Shown in pieces: positions 52,401 through 60,179 of a DNA stretch of 64,000 nt (position 1 is the first letter of the stretch; every line of letters starts with the position of its first letter). Location of the stretch: contig JANJTC010000003.1 of assembly GCA_024711325.1 (NCBI GenBank), forward strand, positions 1-64,000, given 5' to 3'. A model generated the notes under the pieces. That model made no database searches and was not told where the DNA came from. It was given only the letters and a program-made list of their open reading frames with translations. The DNA comes from Bacteriovoracaceae bacterium (lineage in GTDB: Bacteria > Bdellovibrionota > Bacteriovoracia > Bacteriovoracales > Bacteriovoracaceae). A program made the position numbers and the translations under genes.

Positions 52401-52830
52401 CTTATTCTTTCCCTTCTTATTGATGGCGACTTCTGCGCAAGCGGGAGTCGTTCCTTTGAAAGATAATATTCTTTTTGCTTTTGAAAACTGTAAGACCCTG
52501 TCTGTCGACCTTCAGAAGGGAAAATTAAATGTAAGTGCGGCTCCTGCTTTTGATCTGCATTGTCGTCAAACTCGTGAAAACAAGCTGGAATTTAAATGTG
52601 ACACCTTTGAGGTAATCTCGAATAAAAAGCTAGCATCGGAAACATATCAGGGGGGAAGTGATTTAGGTGAAGCGGAATTAAAGAGTATCAAGGGAACTAA
52701 AATAAAGTTTCTTATTGGTAAGACTTTTGCATCTTATGAGTCGGCAGTCGCGAATAAGACATGTGCCGGTATTTTTATTTTTGAACAGGACGCTTTGAAG
52801 CAAAAAGTTTCTTCTCCAAAATCCGATTAA
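52369..52830 (+). CDS. Small exported protein of unknown function
   Basis: The ATG at 52369 overlaps the peroxidase gene by 32 bases. A TTG at 52387 would give a neater signal peptide (LRSINLFFPFLLMATSAQA) behind GGAAAGAG and is a real alternative. The mature ~130 residues have four cysteines (in ENCKT, DLHCRQ, FKCDTF and NKTCAG), likely disulphide-bonded. No family is recognised. The 3' end overlaps the convergent DUF188-type gene by 56 bases. Confidence 0.68.
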   Translation: MPWKENLRSINLFFPFLLMATSAQAGVVPLKDNILFAFENCKTLSVDLQKGKLNVSAAPAFDLHCRQTRENKLEFKCDTFEVISNKKLASETYQGGSDLGEAELKSIKGTKIKFLIGKTFASYESAVANKTCAGIFIFEQDALKQKVSSPKSD

Positions 52831-53260
52831 TTGAATTTGTAAACTTCTCTTTATCTTTCGGGCCGAAGGTTTCCGGTCCACCAATCGCCATTCCGGTTGA
52901 GTCTCGGAGTTCCTTCATAAAGTCACGCATTGAAAGGCGCTCCCTTACATTCTCTTCCGTATAAACTTCCCCTCTGACATTTAGAGCGATGGCATTCTTC
53001 TCAACAATAAAAGCTGCTAAAGGAATATCAGCGGTAATGACGATGTCATTTTCGCAAACATGTTCAACGATATAACTATCGGCAACATCAGCTCCTGCAC
53101 TAACTTTGATCAGCTTGATTAAGGGGCTATGAGGGGTAAACATGGAGCTGTTTGCCACCATAATGACTTCGAGCTGAAGTCTCGCGGAGATAGTATAAAT
53201 AACTTCTTTAATAACCTTCGGGCAGGCATCAGCATCAATCCAAATAATTGGTTTTGTCAT
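52775..53260 (-). CDS. YaiI/YqxD family protein (DUF188, UPF0178)
   Basis: The 161-residue product matches the DUF188 family: IWIDADACPKVIKEVIYTIS at the N-terminus, GADVADSYIVEHV, DIVITADIPLA, and the end motif GGPETFGPKDKEKF. Acidic residues in DADACP and TADIPLA suggest a PIN-like metal site, so a nuclease role has been proposed but not shown. It overlaps the end of the plus-strand exported protein gene by 56 bases, an unusually long convergent overlap here. Confidence 0.93.
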   Translation of the reverse strand: MTKPIIWIDADACPKVIKEVIYTISARLQLEVIMVANSSMFTPHSPLIKLIKVSAGADVADSYIVEHVCENDIVITADIPLAAFIVEKNAIALNVRGEVYTEENVRERLSMRDFMKELRDSTGMAIGGPETFGPKDKEKFTNSINRILEKKLFASKRPVQK

Positions 53261-53265
53261 ACTAG

Positions 53266-53802
53266 TTAGTTTAATGGGAAGTCATTGCCTATAGCGAGGA
53301 ATATTTTTGGACAAAGACGAGATCCAGGCATAGTTTCCTCTAGAGAGAGAATGGATGTCTCTAATAAGGTTATAAAATCTTTTTTATTAATAATTTCTAC
53401 AACCAAAGAATCATTTTGTATGAGCTCAATTAGAGCTTTAAGTTCCAGGATTTTTTCACTATTGAGAGTTTGAGTGTTAATACAAATCACAACTGGTGGT
53501 TGGTTGTTGAATTTAGACAGGAGCTCGATACGAACACCAAGTTTTTCCAAATATACAAATGGCTGGTCAGGGGAAGTATTCTCAGTGACATCTATGACTT
53601 CACTTTCTTCCTCAAATTCTTCCGGTTCTTCAATGATCTCTTCTTCCTCCACGAAGATATCAGGTTTCTCATGAATAGGAGGAGGAGGGGTTATAACAGG
53701 TGCGGGAGGAAGAGGAGAATCACCAGATCTCTTCGTGGTGCCATCACTCTTCTTCCCGCAAGAAACGCATATAATTAGTAGAATTATTAATAACCATTTC
53801 AT
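53266..53802 (-). CDS. Lipoprotein with an acidic linker
   Basis: The 178-residue product has a lipoprotein signal ending CVSC (Cys15). A proline-rich stretch (PLPPAPVITPPPPI) and a very acidic segment (EEEEIIEEPEEFEEESE, about residues 52-68) follow. The last ~100 residues form an alpha/beta-like domain (VVICINTQTLNSEKILELKALIELI). The linker could span the cell wall region. No family is recognised. Confidence 0.75.
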   Translation of the reverse strand: MKWLLIILLIICVSCGKKSDGTTKRSGDSPLPPAPVITPPPPIHEKPDIFVEEEEIIEEPEEFEEESEVIDVTENTSPDQPFVYLEKLGVRIELLSKFNNQPPVVICINTQTLNSEKILELKALIELIQNDSLVVEIINKKDFITLLETSILSLEETMPGSRLCPKIFLAIGNDFPLN

Positions 53803-53873
53803 CGGGCGGGACTATATGCCTAATGCGCTGTCTTCTCAAAAATAAGCTTATCTAAAGATTTTTTATCTTTAGT

Positions 53874-54344
53874 TTAACTCTTCTTACGTCTTGCAAGTCG
53901 ATGATCCAGGCTTATTGGTCCAGCTCCGTAGAAAGCAATTAAGGTAGCACCACCTATTAAGGCCAGGTTTTTCATGAAATGAATCATCTGCACCTGTGCT
54001 AATTCGGGATCCGTGTATGACCAAAAGTTATGCATTAAGACTGTCACAGGTATCAAAAAGATAAGTAAGAGCACTGCGCCTACTCTGGCATGAAGACCCA
54101 GGAGAACACTTAATCCTCCCATTAAAGCAATGAGACCGGAAACCGGAACAAGGATATCCGCCATTGGGATTCCCTGACTGGCAGCATAGCTAATGCTTCC
54201 ACTGGTGAAATGATTGAGACCGGACATGATAAAAATAAGCGAGAATAAAAATCTTCCGATTGGTACCGCTAATAGACTGCTTTTAGCTTTAGCTCGGTGG
54301 AAATCGGTGGACATGTATGAATGTGGATGAAAAACGTTTGCCAT
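53874..54344 (-). CDS. DoxX family membrane protein
   Basis: The start at 54344 (MANVFHPHSYM) is fixed by AAGGAGG 5 bases upstream; an upstream in-frame start adds 17 residues without a site. The 156-residue product has four membrane helices in DoxX order, beginning with GRFLFSLIFIMSGLNHF and including IALMGGLSVLLGLHARVGAVLLL, and ends in a basic tail. DoxX proteins are membrane proteins often tied to thiol or oxidative stress. It is divergent from the DUF4242-type gene. Confidence 0.88.
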   Translation of the reverse strand: MANVFHPHSYMSTDFHRAKAKSSLLAVPIGRFLFSLIFIMSGLNHFTSGSISYAASQGIPMADILVPVSGLIALMGGLSVLLGLHARVGAVLLLIFLIPVTVLMHNFWSYTDPELAQVQMIHFMKNLALIGGATLIAFYGAGPISLDHRLARRKKS

Positions 54345-54434
54345 ATTGTCCTCCTTATTAAAGCTCATTTTGCGCTTCTGCGGAATCATTGCCAACTCAC
54401 TATCTAAGTTGGTTTTAGCTAGGAATGTTTTGAG

Positions 54435-54463
54435 TTGTGTTAAAGAATGGACAGGCGAATAAT
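54435..54463 (+). promoter_or_regulatory. Candidate promoter of the DUF4242-type gene
   Basis: TTGTGT (54435-54440), 17-base spacer, AATAAT (54458-54463), 28 bases before the ATG. AGGAGGAG supplies a strong ribosome site. Confidence 0.4.
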
Positions 54464-54491
54464 AAAATGAACCTCTAACCAGGAGGAGTAT

Positions 54492-54827
54492 ATGTTAAAA
54501 AAGTATGTTATTGAGCGTGATGTCCCGGGTGTAGGATCTAGTTCTAGTGGAGATTTTCGAGAAATGGCCGAGAAGTCCAATAAGGCCCTTGAACAATTAG
54601 GACCTGGCATTCAATGGAATGAATCATTCATTACAGGTGATAAAATATATTGCGTATATCTAGCCGAAAATGAAGATCTGATTCGAGAACACGGACGCAT
54701 TGGTGGTTTCCCTGTAGATAAAGTGACTGAGGTGAAGAATATAATTGATCCAACCACTGCTACATTGGGCGAGATTAAACCTGTTCCAAAGGACACTGAG
54801 ACTGAGATTTACGATAGTATTTTATAA
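54492..54827 (+). CDS. DUF4242 family small protein
   Basis: The 111-residue protein fits the DUF4242/SCO4226-like pattern: KKYVIERDVPGVG at the start, QWNESFITGDKIYCVYLAENEDLIREHGRIGGFPVDKV in the middle. Members have a ferredoxin-like fold and one is a nickel-binding protein, while most have no known role. The strong AGGAGGAG site suggests good expression. It stands alone with its own candidate promoter. Confidence 0.83.
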   Translation: MLKKYVIERDVPGVGSSSSGDFREMAEKSNKALEQLGPGIQWNESFITGDKIYCVYLAENEDLIREHGRIGGFPVDKVTEVKNIIDPTTATLGEIKPVPKDTETEIYDSIL

Positions 54828-54904
54828 AGCTCGGTCTTCACTGCACATTTACCGCTGATTTTTTAAAGCTAAGATTGGAAAATGACTAAAACCAAGGAGT
54901 TTTT

Positions 54905-55159
54905 ATGAAACTAATCTTAGCTTTTACACTTATTTTTTCTTCCTTTGGAGCTTTTGCTCAGAAAGATCTGGATTCAATGAAACAAAAGGCCAATTCACAT
55001 ATTGAAAAAAAGATGTCGAGCCTGGAGACGGCCAAATCTTGTATCAATGCTGCCAATAGCATGGATAAATTCAAGGCTTGTAAATATGATATGCATGAAG
55101 AAATGAAAAAAACGAAAATGCAGGCAATGGAAGAAAAGAAACAAGAATTAGAAGAGTAG
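54905..55159 (+). CDS. Small exported helical protein
   Basis: The 84-residue product has a signal peptide (MKLILAFTLIFSSFGAFA) and a mature ~66-residue part that is almost entirely charged helix with two cysteines (KSCINAA, KACKYD) that could form a helical-hairpin disulphide. AAGGAG precedes the ATG. It could be a small periplasmic chaperone-like or metal-binding protein; no family is recognised. Confidence 0.75.
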   Translation: MKLILAFTLIFSSFGAFAQKDLDSMKQKANSHIEKKMSSLETAKSCINAANSMDKFKACKYDMHEEMKKTKMQAMEEKKQELEE

Positions 55160-55166
55160 TAATTCT

Positions 55167-55196
55167 AGGAGCTGGAAATTTATTTTTCCAGCTCCT
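55167..55196. terminator. Hairpin shared by the convergent small-protein and MFS genes
   Basis: Perfect 12-bp stem AGGAGCTGGAAA / TTTCCAGCTCCT with a six-base loop that contains the stop codon of the minus-strand MFS gene. No T tract follows on either strand, so it is an unusual terminator or an mRNA end stabiliser. Confidence 0.5.
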
Positions 55197-56397
55197 CTAA
55201 GTCCAGTGCTCGGAGTTTAGGTGAAAAAGCAGAAATAATCCCCACGGAAAGCAGACACATGACTCCACCAAATATGGCCGCCGGCATAACACCCAATATT
55301 TTAGCTGCTAAACCTGATTCAAATTCTCCTAACTCATTGGATGATCCAATAAAAATTGAATTAACTGCCGCAATTCTGCCCCTCATATGATCGGGTGAAA
55401 CCAGTTGGACTGCTGAGGTTCTAATGAGCATACTGATACTGTCAAAAGCTCCACTGGCGACTAACGCGATAAAAGAGAGGATATAATTTCTGCTCACTGA
55501 AAAGATCAAAATACAGATACCAAAACCTGCCACTGCCCAGAAGAGTTTTTTACCGGCATTCTTTTTAATCTCCCCTTTAATCATCCAGGTACTCATCAAA
55601 AAAGCACCTAAAGCAGGAGAAGCTCTTAGAAGTCCTAAACCAGTGGGACCGATGAATAAAATTTCAGCAGCATAAATTGGAAGAAGAGCAGTTACTCCAC
55701 CAAATAAGACCGAAACCATATCTAAAGTTAATGCTGGAAAGAGAATGGGATGCTTGAAAACAAACTTGGCCCCTGAAAGAAGATCCTCCTTGATTGAACG
55801 CCCTACCTCTGGAGTATTGGCAGGAGGATTGAATTCCATTAGCCATAAGAATAAACTAGTGATGAAGAGAAAAAGACAAACGATGAAGGCAGTCCCTGAT
55901 ACTCCAATCATCCCAAAAAGAATTCCTCCTGCTGCAGGGCCTGACATCCGAGCTGTCTGCATGGCAGAAGACATCCAGGCCGATGAACGTGGCAGAAGAA
56001 ATCTGGGAATGAGCTTTGGCACAATAGAGTACATTGAAGGCTGTGAGAATGCGCGTGCACATCCAGTTAAGAATGAAGATACAAAAAGTAGTGGTACCTG
56101 AGTAGACTCCGGTATGCCAAAATAAGGCAATTGAGAGAATAACATCATTAGGCCTGATGCCAGACTTACCAGAACTAATCTGCGATAAACAATCAAGGGA
56201 CGACTGCGATCGACTATATAGCCAGCAAATAGTGCAAGGCTAAGCGCTGGTACAGCTTCTGTGAGACCGATTAGTCCCAGATAGAGTGCGTCCTTGGTTA
56301 ACTCATACATGCGCCATCCCAGTACAATGGCCTGCATTTGCACAGCAAATGTAAAGAAAAACCGAGCAATCATGAGTTTTTTAAAATCGGTAGGCAT
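55180..56397 (-). CDS. MFS transporter, EntS-like exporter
   Basis: The 405-residue product has about 12 hydrophobic helices and the MFS_3 style of enterobactin-exporter-like proteins: FAGYIVDRSRPLIVYRRL (motif A between helices 2 and 3), SRAFSQPSMYSIVPKLIP and a central HPILFPALTLDM. Substrates of this group are siderophores or drugs. There is no siderophore gene nearby, so the substrate is unknown. The 3' end forms half of a perfect hairpin. It is divergent from the lipoprotein methyltransferase gene. Confidence 0.88.
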   Translation of the reverse strand: MPTDFKKLMIARFFFTFAVQMQAIVLGWRMYELTKDALYLGLIGLTEAVPALSLALFAGYIVDRSRPLIVYRRLVLVSLASGLMMLFSQLPYFGIPESTQVPLLFVSSFLTGCARAFSQPSMYSIVPKLIPRFLLPRSSAWMSSAMQTARMSGPAAGGILFGMIGVSGTAFIVCLFLFITSLFLWLMEFNPPANTPEVGRSIKEDLLSGAKFVFKHPILFPALTLDMVSVLFGGVTALLPIYAAEILFIGPTGLGLLRASPALGAFLMSTWMIKGEIKKNAGKKLFWAVAGFGICILIFSVSRNYILSFIALVASGAFDSISMLIRTSAVQLVSPDHMRGRIAAVNSIFIGSSNELGEFESGLAAKILGVMPAAIFGGVMCLLSVGIISAFSPKLRALDLEELEK

Positions 56398-56441
56398 GAG
56401 AGGAATTTATCATATAATTTGAGCAAACAAAGGACTAAAAA

Positions 56442-57242
56442 ATGAAAATTCTAGTTTTAAGCTCTCTTCTAATATTTATGGGTTGTTCCTCTAAAAAAGA
56501 TGTTTTGGAATTGCCTGAGACGATTGATGAAGCTGTTGCTAGTGAATTTAGAACTCCAGAGAACATGAAGAGGGATATCTATCGTAATCCCTCTGAGACC
56601 TTAAAGTTTTTTGGTCTCACTCCGAATATGACTGTAATTGAAATATCTCCTGGAGCTGGCTGGTACATGGAAATTCTGGCCCCCCTTTTAACTCTGGAAG
56701 GCCGTTATATTATGGCCTCTCCCGTAGCCGATAAGCCTTACTTTAAAGTGATGGAAGAGAAGATCAAGGCATGGAAAGAAAAGTTTCCTATGGTTCAAAT
56801 AGAAAATGCTATTTTCTCTCCTCCTGTGCGTATCGAATTTCAAGCGTATGGTATTGCAGACATGGTTTTAACTTTTAGAAACGTACATAATTGGATGACT
56901 AACGGTGGAGAAAAAGAAGCTTTTGCTGCTTTTTATAAAGTCCTAAAACCGGGTGGAATCCTGGGAGTAGTTGAGCATCGGGCCCTCCCTCAGCAAGAAG
57001 ATAAGTTGGCCCGAAGTGGTTATGTTAGAGAACAAGACGTCATTGAAATGGCAGTTAAGGCAGGATTTCGTTTAGTTGCTACCTCTGAAATCAACGCTAA
57101 TCCCCGGGATACTAGAAATCATCCCGCAGGAGTCTGGACACTGCCCCCAACTTTAAGACTAGGTGAAGAAGACAGAGAGAAGTATCTTACTATCGGTGAA
57201 AGTGATCGAATGACTATTAAATTTATGAAACCAAAAAACTAG
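56442..57242 (+). CDS. Methyltransferase-like lipoprotein (COG4798 type)
   Basis: The 266-residue product starts with a lipoprotein signal (LIFMGC, Cys15) followed by a class I SAM methyltransferase fold: motif I region TVIEISPGAGWYMEIL (about residues 65-80), a GRYIMASPV strand, MVLTFRNVHNWM (motif IV-like) and KPGGILGVVEHRA. This is the COG4798 exported 'predicted methyltransferase' family. A SAM-dependent enzyme outside the cytoplasm is puzzling because SAM is not expected there. The acidic motif-I Glu and the GxG loop look intact. Substrate and location of action are open. Confidence 0.82.
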   Translation: MKILVLSSLLIFMGCSSKKDVLELPETIDEAVASEFRTPENMKRDIYRNPSETLKFFGLTPNMTVIEISPGAGWYMEILAPLLTLEGRYIMASPVADKPYFKVMEEKIKAWKEKFPMVQIENAIFSPPVRIEFQAYGIADMVLTFRNVHNWMTNGGEKEAFAAFYKVLKPGGILGVVEHRALPQQEDKLARSGYVREQDVIEMAVKAGFRLVATSEINANPRDTRNHPAGVWTLPPTLRLGEEDREKYLTIGESDRMTIKFMKPKN

Positions 57243-57332
57243 TCTTTCATGCTTTTGCTTTAAGTTCTATTTAGTTTAAATCTGTTCTTCTTGAGATTTA
57301 TAACAGCTATCCTAGGATTAGTGAGGTGTTAT

Positions 57333-58055
57333 ATGAAGCTTGAGAATAAAGTCGCCATCGTCACGGGTGCTGGAAGAGGGATTGGTAAGGCCATTGCTCT
57401 TAATTTGGCTCAAGAAGGTACTCATTTGGCCTTAATAGCTAGAACAGAACGTGAAATAGCCGCCACAGCTTTTGCCTGTGAACAGTATGGGGTCACAGCA
57501 AAATATTATCCTTTTGATTTGACTCAGATTTCTAGGATTCCATGGCTTGTCGAGCAGATTAAAAGGGATTTCAAAGAAATCAACATTCTGATTAACGATG
57601 CCGGTCGCTATGAAGAAGCTGATCCTATTGATAGCAATTTAAAAGAATGGGATAAAACACTGGATTTAAACTTTAAAGCAATTTATCACCTTACTCAGGA
57701 AGTACTGAAAATATTTCCCGAGAATCGCGAAGCCGCAGTAATAAATATATCTTCTATATCAGGCCTTACTACTACGAGTGGTGGGGAGATCTACAACTCA
57801 TCCAAAGCAGCCCTCAGGAGTTATGCAGGTTGCCTCTATGAGGATGTAAGAGAAAGAGGCATTAAAGTTACTACCATTTACCCTGGTTATGTTAACACCA
57901 GCATGACGGCCGAGGATAAACTTGATCATGATAAAATGATCCAGCCTGAGGACATAGCCAGCGCTGTTAATTGGGCACTCAAAATTCCAGAAACTGCTTG
58001 TCCAACGGATATTACAATCAGGCCGCAGAGGTCACCGTCGCGGAAGGCAGCTTAG
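57333..58055 (+). CDS. Short-chain dehydrogenase/reductase (FabG-like)
   Basis: The start at 57333 (MKLENKVAIVTG) follows GAGGTG; the frame is open to 57291 but without a site. The 240-residue SDR has TGAGRGIGKAI, NDAGRYEE where NNAG is usual, ISSISG with the catalytic Ser, and YNSSK. The family resembles 3-oxoacyl-ACP reductases, but the substrate is not determined. The last 38 bases overlap, on the other strand, a short unlisted gene at 58018-58170. Confidence 0.88.
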   Translation: MKLENKVAIVTGAGRGIGKAIALNLAQEGTHLALIARTEREIAATAFACEQYGVTAKYYPFDLTQISRIPWLVEQIKRDFKEINILINDAGRYEEADPIDSNLKEWDKTLDLNFKAIYHLTQEVLKIFPENREAAVINISSISGLTTTSGGEIYNSSKAALRSYAGCLYEDVRERGIKVTTIYPGYVNTSMTAEDKLDHDKMIQPEDIASAVNWALKIPETACPTDITIRPQRSPSRKAA

Positions 58056-58170
58056 ATTTAGCTTCTTCTTCCTGGCTTTCTTTTGAATCCATTTGTTTCT
58101 CTTCATCCGGGTCTTCAAACTTCAAATCCCAATCTTCAACGTCTTCTGGTCCATAAAAATGTTGAGACAT
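58018..58170 (-). CDS. 50-residue acidic protein
   Basis: ATG at 58170, preceded by AAGGAG with 7 bases spacing, opens a 50-codon frame ending TGA at 58018. The product (MSQHFYGPEDVEDWDLKF at its start, then EDPDEEKQ and ESQEEEAKSK) is strongly acidic, polar and likely disordered, with no signal peptide. Its last 38 bases overlap the end of the SDR gene. The perfect ribosome site and protein-like composition support a real gene, but I know no homologue. It might be a small regulator or an interaction peptide. Confidence 0.62.
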   Translation of the reverse strand: MSQHFYGPEDVEDWDLKFEDPDEEKQMDSKESQEEEAKSKLPSATVTSAA

Positions 58171-58332
58171 ACAGGGCTCCTTGTAAGGTACTAAGACATG
58201 GTATCACTTATGAGAAAAGGAATGAAAATCATGCTGCTTACACTCGAGAAATGAAGGAAGCTTTAGTTAAAATGGCATGAATTTGAGGCGTAGCGGATTT
58301 ACAGAAAGCTAAGTGATTTGAAAGATAAAGAA

Positions 58333-58557
58333 ATGAAGTACTTACTCCTTTTTATCATTTTTGCCTGCTCGCCGGCCTTGGCGCCTAAGCTTAAAGTGGG
58401 AAATTGTGTTCTGGGAGAGAATATGGAAGTTTGGCAATTGCTTCGAGAAAACGAAGGAAATTATCTGTTTGTGCAATTTCCCCCGAAGGAAGGAATGCCT
58501 GTGCATTTGGTAAAGGATTTAAAAGTCTTTAATAAAGTAGATTGTCCAAAGATTTAA
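58333..58557 (+). CDS. Small exported protein of unknown function
   Basis: The 74-residue product from the ATG at 58333 has a hydrophobic signal (LLLFIIFACSPALA). A TTG at 58318 in the same frame is an alternative; neither has a strong ribosome site. The signal could end at Cys12 (lipoprotein) or at ALA (type I). The mature ~55 residues hold two cysteines (GNCVLG, VDCPKI) and a beta-like MEVWQLLRENEGNYLFVQF. The stop overlaps the stop of the convergent TPR-type gene (TTAA). Confidence 0.65.
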   Translation: MKYLLLFIIFACSPALAPKLKVGNCVLGENMEVWQLLRENEGNYLFVQFPPKEGMPVHLVKDLKVFNKVDCPKI

Positions 58558-59117
58558 CTCAGAGTGAAGTTAGTCTCTTCTGTACATAATGATTCATAGA
58601 ATTTAACCATGGCCATTACATCATTGGTATTTTTTAACTGTAAATTATCCCATTCTATAAAACGTTCATAAAGATGATGGCCAATGCTATGACAGAAAAT
58701 GAGATATTCATCATCTAGTTTACCAGGTTTGTTCATGAGAATTGATCTATAGATATTTAGATTTTTTTCCACATCAAAATGCTTTGAAAGACGGATTTTC
58801 AGGTTATTCATATCCAGGGCCACTTGTGAGCAACCGATATGGGTTGTAAAGGATGAACTTGTCAGAAATTTGGATTTTTCTTCACCACTGATTGGCCGAT
58901 TTTGAAAATGGGCAGAAGCATAGAGATGGAGAGTCATCATATAAGATTGAAGGGACTTTTCAAATTGGCGGTTTAAATAAAACAATCTCGCCAATGTCGT
59001 ATGTATGTCTGTATCGAGAGGGTAATCAATTCGAAGTTCCAGATAGAGCTTAATGGCCTTGGAAAAATTTCCCTGCCTGAAATGTTCAAAAGCATCATTT
59101 CTCTTAGATAAACTCAT
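58554..59117 (-). CDS. TPR-like repeat protein
   Basis: The 187-residue product starts with tetratricopeptide-like helices (AFEHFRQGNFSKAIKLYLELRIDYPLDTDIHTTLARLFYLNRQFEKSLQSY, residues about 9-58). The remaining residues are helical and include two histidine-rich bits (HSIGHHLYERF). There is no signal peptide, so it is probably a cytoplasmic scaffold. The family is unrecognised beyond TPR. Confidence 0.75.
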   Translation of the reverse strand: MSLSKRNDAFEHFRQGNFSKAIKLYLELRIDYPLDTDIHTTLARLFYLNRQFEKSLQSYMMTLHLYASAHFQNRPISGEEKSKFLTSSSFTTHIGCSQVALDMNNLKIRLSKHFDVEKNLNIYRSILMNKPGKLDDEYLIFCHSIGHHLYERFIEWDNLQLKNTNDVMAMVKFYESLCTEETNFTLS

Positions 59118-59192
59118 AGATATTGTTTATCGGTGAGCTGAAGTATTAACTGGACTTAAGATTTCTTGATTGAAAGATCAAACTAAGATACT

Positions 59193-59223
59193 CCGTCGAA
59201 AAGGCGAGTGACCTTTTCGACGG
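59193..59223 (-). terminator. Strong hairpin after the small minus-strand gene
   Basis: Perfect 12-bp stem CCGTCGAAAAGG / CCTTTTCGACGG with a seven-base loop, starting 12 bases past the stop codon of the 86-residue gene. T runs after it are weak on the minus strand and short (TTTT) on the plus strand. It is the only structured part of the 118-base gap. Confidence 0.65.
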
Positions 59224-59235
59224 TCGTTTTGAAGG

Positions 59236-59496
59236 TTACTCCAGCTTCTCACGGAAAGAATAAAGCAAAGGCTTGAGATCTCCCTTGTTCTTCCTGGGAC
59301 GTTTTGTGCGACTACGGTCAAGGGTCTTGCACTCTTTCAGAAGCTTGATCTGTTGACGGAAGACAACTTCCATCTTGGTCCAGGCATCAATTTCGTTGCG
59401 GAACTCAATTCCCATATCTTCGCCATGCGAGAAACGAGCCTTATCCAGCTCAATATGAGCAATCAAAACTTTAATATCCTCTGATGCATTTTTCAT
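59236..59496 (-). CDS. Small basic protein, probably highly expressed
   Basis: The ATG at 59496 is preferred over the one at 59502 because AAGGA is 7 bases from the former but touches the latter. The 86-residue product is helical and charged, with a basic segment (KTLDRSRTKRPRKNKGD, about residues 58-74). There is no signal peptide. Codons are biased to CGT, AAG, GAC and CTT, unlike most neighbours, which suggests high expression. It also has a good promoter and a strong 3' hairpin. A nucleic-acid or ribosome-associated role is a guess from the basic patch; no family is recognised. Confidence 0.72.
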   Translation of the reverse strand: MKNASEDIKVLIAHIELDKARFSHGEDMGIEFRNEIDAWTKMEVVFRQQIKLLKECKTLDRSRTKRPRKNKGDLKPLLYSFREKLE

Positions 59497-59568
59497 GATC
59501 ATTCCTTAAAGTTGAGAGCAAATTAATAAAAAGGGAGAAACAGTAAGCAAAACGTGAAGAGAGAATTC

Positions 59569-59597
59569 AGTATATAGCGTTTCATAGTATAGGTCAC
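59569..59597 (-). promoter_or_regulatory. Promoter of the small basic protein
   Basis: On the minus strand GTGACC (59597-59592), 17-base spacer, TATACT (59574-59569). The 5' untranslated region would be about 65 bases. A second TATACT lies at about 59590-59585 within the spacer. Confidence 0.5.
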
Positions 59598-59713
59598 TGA
59601 TTTATTGTGTGACTGACTTAATCCATTCGTTATAGCTCTCCAAAAAAACAGTTTTACTTCGGTTCCATTTAAATTACTGCATGATAGGCTTTAATTTTAC
59701 CGAGGAGATCAGC

Positions 59714-60130
59714 ATGAATGTTTCAGTTGAAGAGTATACCAGCCCAATATTGGTGACTATCGATCCTGGGGCCAGCCTGGATCAAGCAATTGAATTAATG
59801 CAGGAAAATGGCATTCGCCACTTACCTGTCGTTCGGGATGAAAAAGTAATCGGAATCGTCTCTGAACGTGATTTACTCTTACATGTCGGAAAAAATTGGA
59901 CTTCCATGATGAAGGTAGGGGATATGATGAGTACAAATCTTCTCAGTGTTCATATAAATGATACCTTAGGGGATGTCGCCTTTCAGCTCTCTAACGAAAA
60001 AGTTGGCTCGGCCATCGTTTTGGATAATGAAGAAAATCTTTTTGGGATATTTACCACCACGGATGCTTTGAATGCGCTGGTTGAGATTATGCATCAACAA
60101 CCAGAATCTAACTCAAGCTTAGACTATTAG
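59714..60130 (+). CDS. CBS-pair protein
   Basis: The ATG at 59714 (MNVSVEEYTSP) follows GAGGAGA; a frame from 59681 lacks a site. The 138-residue product is a stand-alone pair of CBS domains (IRHLPVVRDEKVIGIVSERDLLL and VGSAIVLDNEENLFGIFTTTDAL). Such pairs bind adenine nucleotides and regulate partners. No partner is encoded next to it. Confidence 0.9.
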   Translation: MNVSVEEYTSPILVTIDPGASLDQAIELMQENGIRHLPVVRDEKVIGIVSERDLLLHVGKNWTSMMKVGDMMSTNLLSVHINDTLGDVAFQLSNEKVGSAIVLDNEENLFGIFTTTDALNALVEIMHQQPESNSSLDY

Positions 60131-60179
60131 AAAATCCTTATGATTTGCAAAAAATTCGCTATCAAGGTAGCGTATATTT

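Noticed and set aside
54882..54908. Eight-residue frame ending across the start of the small exported protein (ATGA overlap).
   Set aside because: There is no ribosome site before it, and the AAGGAG inside it serves the real gene. Chance is enough to explain it.
58195..58280. Protein-like frame ending near 58280 (contains HAAYTREMKEALVKMA).
   Set aside because: It has no start codon with a ribosome site; upstream it would run antisense through the better supported minus-strand gene.
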